Position numbers and translations under genes: made by a program. From Patescibacteria group bacterium (lineage in GTDB: Bacteria > Patescibacteriota > Minisyncoccia > UBA6257 > JAKLIH01): 49,632 nucleotides of DNA. Within the stretch, counting starts at the first letter, position 1, and each line of letters begins with the position of its first letter. Of the stretch, positions 18,832 through 26,680 are shown piece after piece. The notes beneath the pieces are model-generated. The model was not told the origin of the DNA. It did no database searches and saw only the letters and a list, made by a program, of their open reading frames with translations. The DNA lies in the NCBI GenBank assembly GCA_022709715.1, contig JAKLIH010000005.1, positions 1 to 49,632 on the forward strand, given 5' to 3'.

Positions 18832-19017
18832 ATGAATATAACAAAAGAGCAATTAAAAGAATACATACAAATTCAAAAGAAAATTCGGGGGGTTGAATTA
18901 ACTCAAGAAGTTGCATTGAAGGAAGCTCAAAGTCTTTTACTATTTGTTAAAACAGTAGGCAAAAGCCGTTATGAAAAACCGAAATTTATAAAAGGAATAA
19001 GAAATAATATAGTTTAA
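18832..19017 (+). CDS. Small helical protein, 61 aa
   Basis: MNITKEQLKEYIQIQKKI, then 'GVELTQEVALKEAQSLLLFVK', resembles a family of 60-70-aa proteins frequent in CPR mobile regions with no known function. ATG 18832 is 14 bases after the previous stop. Stop TAA. No Trp. Confidence 0.6.
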   Translation: MNITKEQLKEYIQIQKKIRGVELTQEVALKEAQSLLLFVKTVGKSRYEKPKFIKGIRNNIV

Positions 19018-19052
19018 TCGTCATTATAATTAATATTTTTAATTAATATCGT

Positions 19053-19703
19053 ATGGGAAATATAACATGTCCATTTTGTGGAGAAATGCTAGTTGATATT
19101 GGAGGAGCTTCGAGTGATCACTATATGTTTATAAGAAAAGATTCTTTGGGATGAGAGATGAAAGTATATGGCTGTAGGAACAATGTCTATCATTCAGATA
19201 GCAGATTAGAACAGAAAGGATTTTTTATTAATATTAATGATGTTTCGTATGGTCCATATGAACAAATTTCAGATACCATTATGGCTAGTTGTAATCCAGA
19301 AACAAATTATTTTGGATTTATATACAAGCAAGGAGATAAGTATTATGCAAGGATTAATGAAAAGATTTTTGGACCATACAATAAAACTCCATTCTTAATA
19401 TTTGACAATGGTTATATTATAACAACTAACAAACCGAAAGAATATATAGAGTGAGAAGAGGATTCAGAAGAAGAGAATATGGAAGATGATATAGACTGGT
19501 ATAATTGGGATGGTGAGTATGGGTATTATGAATATTTAGAGTTAACGGAGGGGCCTGAAAGTGTTGGGCGAGGTTTTTATATGGGTTGTGGCATGTATGA
19601 ATCAACGTGCGATGATTATTCAGTATTATATGATGAAGAAAACCCTTATTATGAAAATGTTAAAAATTGTAAACTTAGCGTAGACGAATTGTTTGATGGA
19701 TAG
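19053..19703 (+). CDS. Zinc-finger/YGPY-repeat hypothetical protein, 216 aa
   Basis: Starts MGNITCPFCGEML, a single CxxC knuckle. Two TGAs read as Trp join three open segments in one frame. The middle holds repeated 'YGPYEQIS' / 'FGPYNKTP' units, as in WG/YGPY-type beta-repeat proteins that may bind ligands or partners. The C-terminus is very acidic (EEDSEEENMEDDIDWYNWDGE). Function unknown. Last gene group of the probable element. Confidence 0.6.
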
Positions 19704-19797
19704 TGTGTATTTTGAAGTTAAAAATAAAGCAAAAAGAAAGCCGGCTATTTTGATTATGGATTATGTTTCCAATTTAGAGGCCGAGCTTTCCGAATAA
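19696..19797 (+). CDS. Possible 33-aa protein overlapping the previous gene
   Basis: ATG 19696 lies inside the last codons of the 216-aa gene and runs to TAA at 19797: MDSVYFEVKNKAKRKPAILI, then MDYVSNLEAELSE. No ribosome-binding site is clear. The overlap would allow coupling, but the frame could be chance. Confidence 0.35.
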   Translation: MDSVYFEVKNKAKRKPAILIMDYVSNLEAELSE

Positions 19798-19831
19798 TAT
19801 TATAATTAATAAAAATATAAATTTTTTAACT

Positions 19832-20101
19832 ATGGAAAAAATAAATGGGAGAGTTTTTAGGTGTTTTGGCGGATTAATCATGGTCGCAGGATCCTTGTTG
19901 TTTTTTTATAATATAGTGGGCTTTTCTTCTTCTTATACTTGTAACACAGGTGGTATAAAAAGTTTGCAGCTTGTTTATAAATGTGAGTCAAATATTGTTG
20001 CGCAATATAATTACGATAAAGAAACGAGGGTAAATTTAAGTATTGGGGCAGCGTTATTGGTGTTAGGATCATTAGTAATTAAAGAGTCACAAAATTCCTA
20101 A
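19832..20101 (+). CDS. Small membrane protein, 89 aa
   Basis: Two hydrophobic segments, about residues 10-32 (FRCFGGLIMVAGSLLFFYNI) and 69-83 (LSIGAALLVLGSLVI), flank a 35-residue loop with two Cys (SYTCNTGG, VYKCES) that could form an extracytoplasmic disulphide. No family recognised. It is the last gene before the right repeat of the probable element. Confidence 0.6.
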   Translation: MEKINGRVFRCFGGLIMVAGSLLFFYNIVGFSSSYTCNTGGIKSLQLVYKCESNIVAQYNYDKETRVNLSIGAALLVLGSLVIKESQNS

Positions 20102-20121
20102 CTTCATTTTCAATAAATTTC

Positions 20122-20190
20122 CAATCCAAAGTTCTAAAGGCGTTCAGGATTGGGAGCTACGTACCCTTGGCTTTTGTCAGGGGATTTTAA
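20122..20190 (+). repeat. Candidate right attachment site and intergenic module
   Basis: CAATCCAAAGTT (20122-20133) matches the left site. It continues as TCTAAAGGCGTTCAGGA, GGAGCTACGTA, a weak hairpin with GTCAGGGG and ATTTTAATTTGTAAAA, the same block order as the minus strand at 1402-1466 plus promoter. Confidence 0.65.
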
Positions 20191-20191
20191 T

Positions 20192-20220
20192 TTGTAAAAA
20201 ATATAGAAAATTGGTACACT
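20192..20220 (+). promoter_or_regulatory. Promoter after the element
   Basis: TTGTAA (20192-20197), 17 bases, TACACT (20215-20220), directly after the GTCAGGGG hairpin arm. It drives the membrane protein at 20245. Confidence 0.6.
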
Positions 20221-20244
20221 TTATGCATATCAAAAAATATTTTA

Positions 20245-20832
20245 ATGTTAAACATTATGAAGAATATATTTTTAATAATATCGACTATATTTGGTTTTTC
20301 AACATTCATTATAGGTATTTATAGTATTATCAAGGGTCATTTTAGACCGCAAAGAATGACTCGCTTTTTATTGCTTTTGAATTCTATTTTATTCGTAGGA
20401 ACTTTATTTGCTCAGGGCGATAGAAATGCAATTTATTTAGCTTTGATATATTTTTTAGGATCTTTGGTTATATTTATTCTTTCTCTTAAAACTGGTATAG
20501 GTGGAACAACAAAACTAGATGTTACTATATTATTTATGGCGATAATTTCTCTAATTGTTTGATATACAACTAAAAACCCCGTTTTAGGATTAGTAATGTC
20601 CATTGTAACTGATATAATTTCAGTGTACCCGACAATTATTAAAGCTTGAATTTTACCAGAAACTGAAGAATGAAGATGTTATTTAACAGAAGTGCTTGCT
20701 AGTTCATTTAATATCCTTTCTCTTTCTGTTTTTACGTTTGGGAAAATAGTTTATCCATTATATATATGGATCATTAATGCAGTTATTGTATTGATTATTG
20801 TTTTAAGACAAAAACAATTAAAACACAAATAA
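20245..20832 (+). CDS. Polytopic membrane protein, 195 aa
   Basis: About six to seven hydrophobic segments. One TM carries an RPQRMTRFLLLL motif, reminiscent of PQ-loop-like small transporters found in CPR genomes; transport is only a possibility. Four TGAs are read as Trp ('LIV-W-YTT', 'IKA-W-ILPETEE-W-RCY') plus one TGG (YIWI). No Shine-Dalgarno. Stop TAA. Confidence 0.65.
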
Positions 20833-20888
20833 TTTATATTTTTTATTTAGTCCCTAAATATAGCGAGATTAATATTTTGATTTTATCT

Positions 20889-20920
20889 CAATCCAAAGAC
20901 CTAAACTCGTTCAGGAATGG
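20889..20920 (+). repeat. Intergenic repeat copy
   Basis: CAATCCAAAG, AC, then CTAAACTCGTTCAGGA and ATGG. It matches the minus-strand copy at 1443-1466 and the start of the right attachment site at 20122. It is probably close to the undisturbed form of the unit interrupted by the element. Confidence 0.7.
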
Positions 20921-21041
20921 TAAAGAAATTTTATATGCTTAATAAAAATCAAAGATATCGCTGTAAATTGCATTATTTATACAAATATGCTAATGTTAAA
21001 AAAGTATATTAAATTCTATAGATAAAAAAAGGAAGGTATGA

Positions 21042-21821
21042 ATGAAAAAAATAACATCCAGTGGTCAGTATTTTATTAATTGTGTAACCGTCACAGGAGC
21101 GGACGACTATAACGATCCTAACGAAATGGCGGATATTTTTTCTAAGTATCCGTTCGTTGAATTTGGGATATTGTTATCCAGCGATCGTCTAGGTAGTACA
21201 AGATTTCCGTCCATTAACTGGTTGAAAAAATTGTATGATTTTACTGCTTCTGATAGAGTTCATTTAACCGGCCACAATATGATCAATTTATCTGGACATA
21301 TTTGTGGTAAATGGGTTAGAGAACTGTGTGTAGGGTCAGATAAGTTTTTCGAAGAGATGGATCCTGTTTGGAGAATGTTTAGGCGTTTCCAATTAAATTT
21401 TCATGCACAACCGCATGAATTTTTGGAAGACAGGTGCTCAAATGTAATTAAAAAATATTTGCCATCAACACCTATCATTGTCCAAATAGACGGAGTAAAC
21501 GATCACATTCTTAACGATTTGCGATCAAAGGGTGTTAACGCTATTCCATTATTTGATAAATCCAGTGGAGTGGGTTTATTACCAGATCATTGGCCGCTCC
21601 AATCGGTTGGTGTCTATAGCGGTTACGCCGGAGGGCTTTCTCCAGAGAATCTAGCAAGGGAAATCGTAAAAATTTTTAATGCAACTTGTGGACCAATTTG
21701 GATCGACGCCGAGACTCGGCTAAGGTCATCCTTTGGTCATGAAGGCGCCAGAATCGGAGATCGTTTTGATCTTCAGAAAGTTTGTTCATTTTTAGAAATA
21801 GCAAAACAGTGGATTGTCTAA
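21042..21821 (+). CDS. TIM-barrel-like protein (phosphoribosylanthranilate isomerase-like)
   Basis: A 259-aa cytosolic protein. Segments VEFGILLSSDRLGSTRFPS, TPIIVQIDG, VNAIPLFDKSSG and 'YSGYAGGLSPENLAREI' followed by 'GPIWIDAETRLRSS' look like successive strands of a beta/alpha barrel. The GGLSPENL phosphate-loop-like motif recalls PRA isomerase (TrpF). The catalytic Cys/Asp pair of TrpF is not clearly placed, so the reaction is uncertain. All six Trp are TGG, stop TAA, terminator follows. Cassette-style gene. Confidence 0.7.
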   Translation: MKKITSSGQYFINCVTVTGADDYNDPNEMADIFSKYPFVEFGILLSSDRLGSTRFPSINWLKKLYDFTASDRVHLTGHNMINLSGHICGKWVRELCVGSDKFFEEMDPVWRMFRRFQLNFHAQPHEFLEDRCSNVIKKYLPSTPIIVQIDGVNDHILNDLRSKGVNAIPLFDKSSGVGLLPDHWPLQSVGVYSGYAGGLSPENLAREIVKIFNATCGPIWIDAETRLRSSFGHEGARIGDRFDLQKVCSFLEIAKQWIV

Positions 21822-21850
21822 ATTCTAAGAGTAGATAAAACATCGGTATA

Positions 21851-21881
21851 AAAAGGGGTCAGATTTCATCGCCCCTTTTTT
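21851..21881 (+). terminator. Intrinsic terminator
   Basis: AAAAGGGG / CCCCTTTT stem (with GTCAGATTTCATCG loop region) followed by T run. Confidence 0.75.
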
Positions 21882-21968
21882 AATATTTGTTTATTTTTAA
21901 TTCAAAGCTTTAAATATAAATTGAGTTTGGAATGACAAATGATTCGCGGCTTTTATCAAGAGTTTTTG

Positions 21969-22034
21969 TTGACGAATAGTAATAATTGTGATATAATAAT
22001 CAAAATTCAATTAGTTCTTTGAAAGGGGCAAAAC
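21969..22034 (+). promoter_or_regulatory. Promoter and leader of the 105-aa membrane protein
   Basis: TTGACG (21969-21974), 17 bases, TATAAT (21992-21997), then TTAGTTCTTTGAAAGGGG before ATG. A weak copy of the intergenic repeat (TTCAAAGCTTTAAAT, 21900) lies upstream. Confidence 0.75.
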
Positions 22035-22352
22035 ATGAAGAAAAAAATAGATAAAATTCCGATTTTACTTGGTTTATATGCAATCTGTTTTTGTATTAGT
22101 ATATTTTTATATCTGGGATCTATGATGTGGTGGTCGCAGCAACATTTGATTATTTACAAAATAATTCCAGTGGCATTACCTATATTATTATGGCTAGCAA
22201 TAACCAAATTGTTAGCTATGCAAAGAAAAGCCAATGAAAATAGCAATTGTTACGAAGGCGCACTGGCTTTGATAGAAGCACCTTTTTTTGCAGTTCAATT
22301 TTTATGCTTTGTTGGTTTTATTTTTTCTTTGCTTATTTTATGCGCGGAATAG
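22035..22352 (+). CDS. Small membrane protein, 105 aa
   Basis: Three hydrophobic segments, about residues 8-29, 40-60 and 78-103. MMWWSQQ lies after the first. Function unknown. All three Trp are TGG, stop TAG, and there is a good AAAGGGG site. Monocistronic TGG-class gene. Confidence 0.7.
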   Translation: MKKKIDKIPILLGLYAICFCISIFLYLGSMMWWSQQHLIIYKIIPVALPILLWLAITKLLAMQRKANENSNCYEGALALIEAPFFAVQFLCFVGFIFSLLILCAE

Positions 22353-22407
22353 ACATGGTAACAAACATGCTTAACTATAAAATTTTGTAAAGGACGGTGA
22401 TATTGAG

Positions 22408-22533
22408 ATGATGATATTGATGATGATATTTATGGGCACGGCAAAAATAAAGATCAAAAAAACTAAAAAAGCGTTTAAACACGCCTATAACAAAAGTAGA
22501 CCAAATCAAAGTGCAAAACGCAAATATCGATGA
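22408..22533 (+). CDS. Small basic protein, 41 aa, with TGA stop
   Basis: MMILMMIFMGTAKIKIKKTK followed by a Lys/Arg/Asn-rich tail ending SAKRKYR. It ends at TGA (22531-22533) seven bases before a strong terminator. If UGA is Trp the frame would translate the terminator. The true start could be any of several Mets. AAAGGACGG lies upstream. The Met-rich start and basic tail suggest nucleic-acid or membrane contact, not assigned. Confidence 0.5.
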   Translation: MMILMMIFMGTAKIKIKKTKKAFKHAYNKSRPNQSAKRKYR

Positions 22534-22540
22534 AGCCAGA

Positions 22541-22572
22541 AGGGAAAGCCAACTGGCTTTTCCGTTTTTTTA
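22541..22572 (+). terminator. Intrinsic terminator
   Basis: GGGAAAGCCA / TGGCTTTTCC stem with a 2-base loop and GTTTTTTT tail. Confidence 0.85.
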
Positions 22573-22660
22573 TGGTTTTTAAGAAAAACTTAATAAGCCA
22601 ATGGCTTTTTTTATTAAATTATGCTGTAATGTATATAATAAAAATATTAATTAATTTATC

Positions 22661-23131
22661 ATGATCATAAAATCAATTTATACATTATTTTTGGCGCTAT
22701 TAATTGCTTTATTCGTTGGCTTAGGAATTGATAGTTTTTATCAGGGGCCAATTCGACCTGAGTATCCAGTTGAATTAAATTTTGCTAAACAAAATTTAGA
22801 ACCAACTGTTGAACAACAAAATATTGAAAAAGAATATTATGAAAAACAAAAAGAATATGATGCATTATCTAAAATCTATAATCGCAATGTTTCTATTATT
22901 ATAATTATTGCGTCCGTTATTATTTTAATTGTTAGTTTAACCTTTATGGCTAAAATAAAAATGATGGCCGATGGGATTTTGTTAGGAGGTGTTTTTACTA
23001 CTACTTATGCTATTATTCGTGGCTTTATGAGCGATAGTTCTTCTTTTAGATTTTTAGTGGTAACTATTGGTTTAATTATAGCTCTAGTTTTGGGCTATAT
23101 CAAATTTATAAAACCAGTCAAGAATAACTAA
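22661..23131 (+). CDS. Four-segment membrane protein, 156 aa
   Basis: One N-terminal hydrophobic segment (residues 4-23, YTLFLALLIALFVGLGIDSF) is followed by 'FYQGPIRPEYP' and a coiled extracytoplasmic loop (EQQNIEKEYYEKQKEYDAL). Three further segments follow. This N-terminal TM plus FY..P.P.YP layout is common among conserved CPR membrane proteins of unknown role. No Trp, so its code class cannot be told. No clear Shine-Dalgarno. Stop TAA. Confidence 0.7.
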   Translation: MIIKSIYTLFLALLIALFVGLGIDSFYQGPIRPEYPVELNFAKQNLEPTVEQQNIEKEYYEKQKEYDALSKIYNRNVSIIIIIASVIILIVSLTFMAKIKMMADGILLGGVFTTTYAIIRGFMSDSSSFRFLVVTIGLIIALVLGYIKFIKPVKNN

Positions 23132-23142
23132 TTTACCAATTT

Positions 23143-23174
23143 AAAAACCTCAGGCATTTACCTGAGGTTTTTAA
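23143..23174 (+). terminator. Intrinsic terminator
   Basis: AAAAACCTCAGG / CCTGAGGTTTTT stem, 6-base loop, running straight into the next TTGACA. Confidence 0.85.
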
Positions 23175-23177
23175 ATT

Positions 23178-23245
23178 TTGACAAACTGTATGAATTATGA
23201 TACTATAATCTCATAAATTTGTTCTTTAGAAAAGGAGAAAAGCAC
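23178..23245 (+). promoter_or_regulatory. Promoter and leader of the HbpS-like gene
   Basis: TTGACA (23178-23183), then TACTAT at 17 bases overlapping TATAAT at 20 bases, then AAATTTGTTCTTT and AAAGGAG. The -35 directly follows the T tail of the preceding terminator. Confidence 0.8.
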
Positions 23246-23701
23246 ATGATAATTATTGGCGAAAAGTTGGTTGATGCAGCGGTTAGACTCGCAAGCCATA
23301 GTATTGAGAAAATACTAGATGATCCTCGTTTTGTTTGGGGACCTAAGTATGTTCATGTTACTGTTTTATTGCCAGAAGAACATTATTCATATGTTATTGG
23401 TAATGAAACTGAATGGGATCCAAAATGGCCAGAGGAGCCATGCGATATCAAGGCCTTGGCTTTTGAGAAAGCCAGAATTGCAAGAAGAGAGAAAAATGAC
23501 ACGAGTGTTTTGCGTGATTATGCTCCCTGGTTATTCAAGCAAGGCGAGAATTCATACGCTGGAGGCATATATTATGGCAATATTAGTATTGGCGTATCAG
23601 GTGCGAACGAAAACACTGATGAGAATATTGCCAAGATTATCATGACTTGCATTTTTTTGCATGCCCACGCGAAGGCAGAAGAATTAAAAAAAAGTTCTTA
23701 A
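23246..23701 (+). CDS. GlcG/HbpS-like domain protein
   Basis: A 151-aa cytosolic protein. Helix IKALAFEKARIARREK, the loop 'GGIYYGNISIGVSGANENTDENIAKII' and the compact length fit the GlcG/HbpS alpha/beta fold, whose members bind haem, cobalamin or small acids. The ligand here is unknown. Start set at ATG 23246 after AAAGGAGAAAAGCAC. All four Trp are TGG, stop TAA. Neighbouring purM and the TIM-barrel gene share its expression architecture. Confidence 0.65.
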   Translation: MIIIGEKLVDAAVRLASHSIEKILDDPRFVWGPKYVHVTVLLPEEHYSYVIGNETEWDPKWPEEPCDIKALAFEKARIARREKNDTSVLRDYAPWLFKQGENSYAGGIYYGNISIGVSGANENTDENIAKIIMTCIFLHAHAKAEELKKSS

Positions 23702-23717
23702 CTCTTCTGCACATTCA

Positions 23718-23748
23718 AAGGGCTCCGACACCGTGTTGGAGCCCTTAC
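23718..23748 (+). terminator. Intrinsic terminator
   Basis: AAGGGCTCCGACAC / GTGTTGGAGCCCTT, a 14-bp stem with a one- or two-base loop, just before the next TTGACA. Confidence 0.85.
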
Positions 23749-23750
23749 CC

Positions 23751-23776
23751 ATTTTTGACATTTGTTTTTTAGTGTG
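23751..23776 (+). repeat. Promoter direct repeat, left of purM
   Basis: ATTTTTGACATTTG followed by TTTTTTAGTGTG, 26 bases in all, identical to 24982-25007. It contains the TTGACA -35 of the purM promoter. Confidence 0.85.
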
Positions 23777-23816
23777 ATATATTTGACATAGATTTTTTAA
23801 AACAGAAAGGAGAAAA

Positions 23817-24935
23817 ATGCCAGATTATAAAAGTTCAGGAGTTGATTATGATATGTTAGATAAATTTAAAAGGGAAGCTCAACAAGCTGCGCAACGCACA
23901 GCTAACAATGTTCAAAGATTAGGCCTAGCAACAGTAGAAAACATTCGTGGACGTAGTGCTTTCGTTCTTAAAAACAGCTCGACTTTTCCAATTCCATTTA
24001 TAGGTCATGTGGAAGAAGGCCTAGGCACAAAAAATTTAGTGGCTGATCGGATGTCTCAGTTAACTAAAAAATCATATTATTATCAAATCGGGCAAGACAC
24101 AGTCGCCATGATTGTTAATGATATGATTTCTGCCGGAATATTGCCGATATCTGTAGCAATGCATTTGGCCGTTGGTAATTCAAATTGGTTTTCCAAAAAT
24201 CAAGACAATGCCGAATCTTTAATTTCGGGCTGGGAACATGCCTGCAATTTATCCAGGTGTGTTTGGGGTCCAGGCGAAACCGCTACTCTTCGAGATATCA
24301 TTTATCCTGATGCAATTGAGCTGTCCGGTTCAGCCATTGGTATAAATGAACCAAACGGAGCATTGATACTTGAAGAAAACATTCGCGAAGGCGATATGAT
24401 AGTATTTTTAGAAAGTTCTGGTATCCATGCTAATGGATTAACTTTAGTGAGAGACATTGTTAAAAAATTATCAAATGGTTATCTTACTAAATTGCCCAAT
24501 GGCAAGACATTCGGCGAAGAGATTTTAACGCCAACACCCATTTACGTAGGCGTAGTAGAAGATTGTTTCAACAGTGGAATCAAAATTCATTATGCCGAAA
24601 ACATCACTGGTCATGGTTGGCGCAAATTAATGCGTCCGTTGGCTCCGTTCAATTACATTATCGAGCATTTGCCATCGCCTCATATTATTTTTGACTTCCT
24701 TCAAGAACATGGTCAAATCAATGACCTTGAGGCTTATGGCACTTTTAATATGGGGGCCGGATTTGCTTTATATGTGCAGAGTGATGATGTTACAAAAGTA
24801 ATCAGTATCGCCAAAGAAAATTCTATCGAAGCGTATCGAGCTGGTTACGTTGCAAAATCTCGGAATGCTGAAAAAAAAGTTATTATTTGTCCAAAGGACT
24901 TAGAGTATACTCAAGATACTCTAAAAGTTCGTTAG
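23817..24935 (+). CDS. purM: Phosphoribosylformylglycinamidine cyclo-ligase (AIR synthetase)
   Basis: ATP-dependent closure of the imidazole ring in purine synthesis (FGAM to AIR). 372 aa, close to the family length. Seen: start 'YKSSGVDYDMLDKFKREAQ' (family YKDAGVD), GIGQDTVAM-like 'YQIGQDTVAMIVNDMISAGILP' (family G.D.VAMCVND), 'GETATLRDIIYP' (family GGETAEMPG), 'SSGIHANGLTLVR' (family SGLHSNGYSLVR), PTPIYV and 'HYAENITGHGWRKLMR' (family H.TGGG). AAAGGAG start, all four Trp TGG, stop TAG, own terminator. Both sides carry the same 26-base promoter repeat. PurM is sometimes lost in CPR, so import is plausible. Confidence 0.9.
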   Translation: MPDYKSSGVDYDMLDKFKREAQQAAQRTANNVQRLGLATVENIRGRSAFVLKNSSTFPIPFIGHVEEGLGTKNLVADRMSQLTKKSYYYQIGQDTVAMIVNDMISAGILPISVAMHLAVGNSNWFSKNQDNAESLISGWEHACNLSRCVWGPGETATLRDIIYPDAIELSGSAIGINEPNGALILEENIREGDMIVFLESSGIHANGLTLVRDIVKKLSNGYLTKLPNGKTFGEEILTPTPIYVGVVEDCFNSGIKIHYAENITGHGWRKLMRPLAPFNYIIEHLPSPHIIFDFLQEHGQINDLEAYGTFNMGAGFALYVQSDDVTKVISIAKENSIEAYRAGYVAKSRNAEKKVIICPKDLEYTQDTLKVR

Positions 24936-24942
24936 GACAGAT

Positions 24943-24981
24943 GAGATTCGTTATTATTAATAGTAGCGAATCTCTTTTTTT
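24943..24981 (+). terminator. Terminator of purM
   Basis: GAGATTCG / CGAATCTC stem with an inner ATTATTAATAGT loop and a T run leading to the second promoter repeat. Confidence 0.8.
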
Positions 24982-25014
24982 ATTTTTGACATTTGTTTTT
25001 TAGTGTGGTACACT
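24982..25014 (+). promoter_or_regulatory. Promoter direct repeat, right of purM
   Basis: Exact copy of 23751-23776. TTGACA is followed 17 bases on by TACACT. It now drives the efflux operon at 25051. Confidence 0.75.
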
Positions 25015-25050
25015 AGTTATTACTGTATTTAAATATTAAATTATCTAATT

Positions 25051-26679
25051 ATGCTATCAAAAATCACAAAAGCATTGAAAAAATGATTAAAATCACCGTG
25101 AAATACTACTAAAAAATTATTTAAAAACAAGCGTTTTGTTTTAATATTTATTATCGCTTTGGTTTTATTATTGATTATTATTTCATCAAGTTTTAAGAAA
25201 AAATCAATCGAAACAGTAACTATTGAAAAGGGGAGCGTTATCCAAGAAGTAAGTTTAACTGGTACCGTAAAACCTACTAGAAATATTGATTATGCTTTTG
25301 ACCGTTCTGGCAGAGTATCAAAAATTTATGTTAAAACTGGCGATCTTGTAAAACAAGGACAAATTTTAATGAGTTTGGATAATGGTGATGTTTATGCTCA
25401 ATACAAGCAAGCCCAATCAGCTTTAACCATTCAACAAATTAAATTAAATGATTATTACAATGGTGCGCGTCCGGAAGATTTGCAAATTGCTCAAAATCAA
25501 TATAACGATGCCAACCAAAAATTAGATGTTGCTTACAAAAATATGTATAGCTCATTATTTTCTGATTACAATACCGTTAATAGTTTAATTAGAAATAATT
25601 TATTATCAGTTTTTTCCTACATGGGTGATTGAGAGGCAACTAGTCCAGTTTATAATATTTCCTTCAAAACTTGTTATGCTGTAAATAGTACCAATTCTCC
25701 TTTAATTTTACGTAAAGAATACGAAAACACTTTAAACCAATGAAAACTTGAACTCGATACTTTAACCAACAACCATGCCAGCATTTATCTTCAAGCTTCA
25801 AAAAATAAAACCTATTTAGACGATGCTTATTATTTGCTTAATAGCATCAGCAATGTCATTGATCCAGTTAATTGTAATATTTATGGTGGGACCGACAAGA
25901 CTACCATTGACGGTTTGCGTTCAACTATTGATTCGGTAAAAACAAGTATTGAAACCACTCGCGCCTCTTTGCTTTCCGGCAAGAGTTCACTTGATACTTT
26001 AGATTTAGCTTTTAACAATGCTTCACAAAATCTAGAAACCAAAAAACATCCATATACAAATGAAGATATTGATACTCAAAAAGCTATCGTTGATCAAGCC
26101 AAAGCTAATGTTGATAATTATTTATCTCTTTATAATAAAACTTTAATTTACGCTCCATTTGATAGTAAAGTCACCAAAATTGTTCCCGAAGTTGGTAACA
26201 TTATCAATGCTAACTCAACCGTTATTTCTTTAATTGGTGGCGATACTTATCAAATTGAAACCTATGTGGCCGAATCGGATATTGCTAAAATAAAAATTAA
26301 TAATTCGGCTAAAGTTACTCTGGATGCTTATTCAAGTGATATTATTTTTGCGGCCAAAGTTTTACAAATCGATTTATCGGCCACTGATATTGAAGGTGTT
26401 GCTAGCTATAAAACAATTCTTAAATTCGATAAAGAAGATCAACGCATTATGCCCGGTATGACTGCTAATATTGATATTGTATCCAACAAAAAAGAAAATG
26501 TTATTTATGTTCCTAGCCGTGCTATTATTACTAAAAATGGCAAAAAATTTGTAAAATTAATTATTGATAATAAAAATAAAGTTCAAGAGACCAATGTTGT
26601 TGCTGGCATTCGCGGTAGCGATGGCCGCACTGAAATTATTTCTGGTCTACAAGTTGGCGATAAAATTATAATGAATTAA
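25051..26679 (+). CDS. MacA/HlyD-type periplasmic adaptor protein, 542 aa
   Basis: Adaptor of an ABC efflux system. An N-terminal cytoplasmic tail with two TGA-Trp codons ('LKK-W-LKSP-W-N') precedes one TM (residues 31-48, VLIFIIALVLLLIIISS). A lipoyl/barrel-sandwich half follows (GRVSKIYVKTGDLVKQGQIL), then a long coiled-coil hairpin (about 110-350), the second lipoyl half (LIYAPFDSKVTKIVPEVGNI) and a beta-barrel (VTLDAYSSDIIFAAKVLQID). Two more TGAs are Trp. It lies one base before the ATPase gene, so an operon. Substrate unknown (peptide, lipid or drug export). Confidence 0.85.
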
Positions 26680-26680
26680 C

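Larger units (their letters stand above)
9188..20133. mobile_element. Probable integrated element carried by a serine recombinase
   Basis: The interval starts in the 3' end of a large serine recombinase and ends in a direct repeat of the same 12 bases. Joining the outer flanks across one repeat copy rebuilds the intergenic unit seen intact at 20889 (ATTTTGATTTTATCT-CAATCCAAAG-N2-CTAAAC...). Cargo: a plasmid-type AAA ATPase, a 502-aa hypothetical, a DNA methylase plus DUF262-HNH nuclease, and several small hypotheticals. All cargo is in the UGA=Trp dialect. No relaxase, capsid or portal gene is visible, so it looks like a plasmid-derived or satellite island. Boundaries are inferred. Confidence 0.6.
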
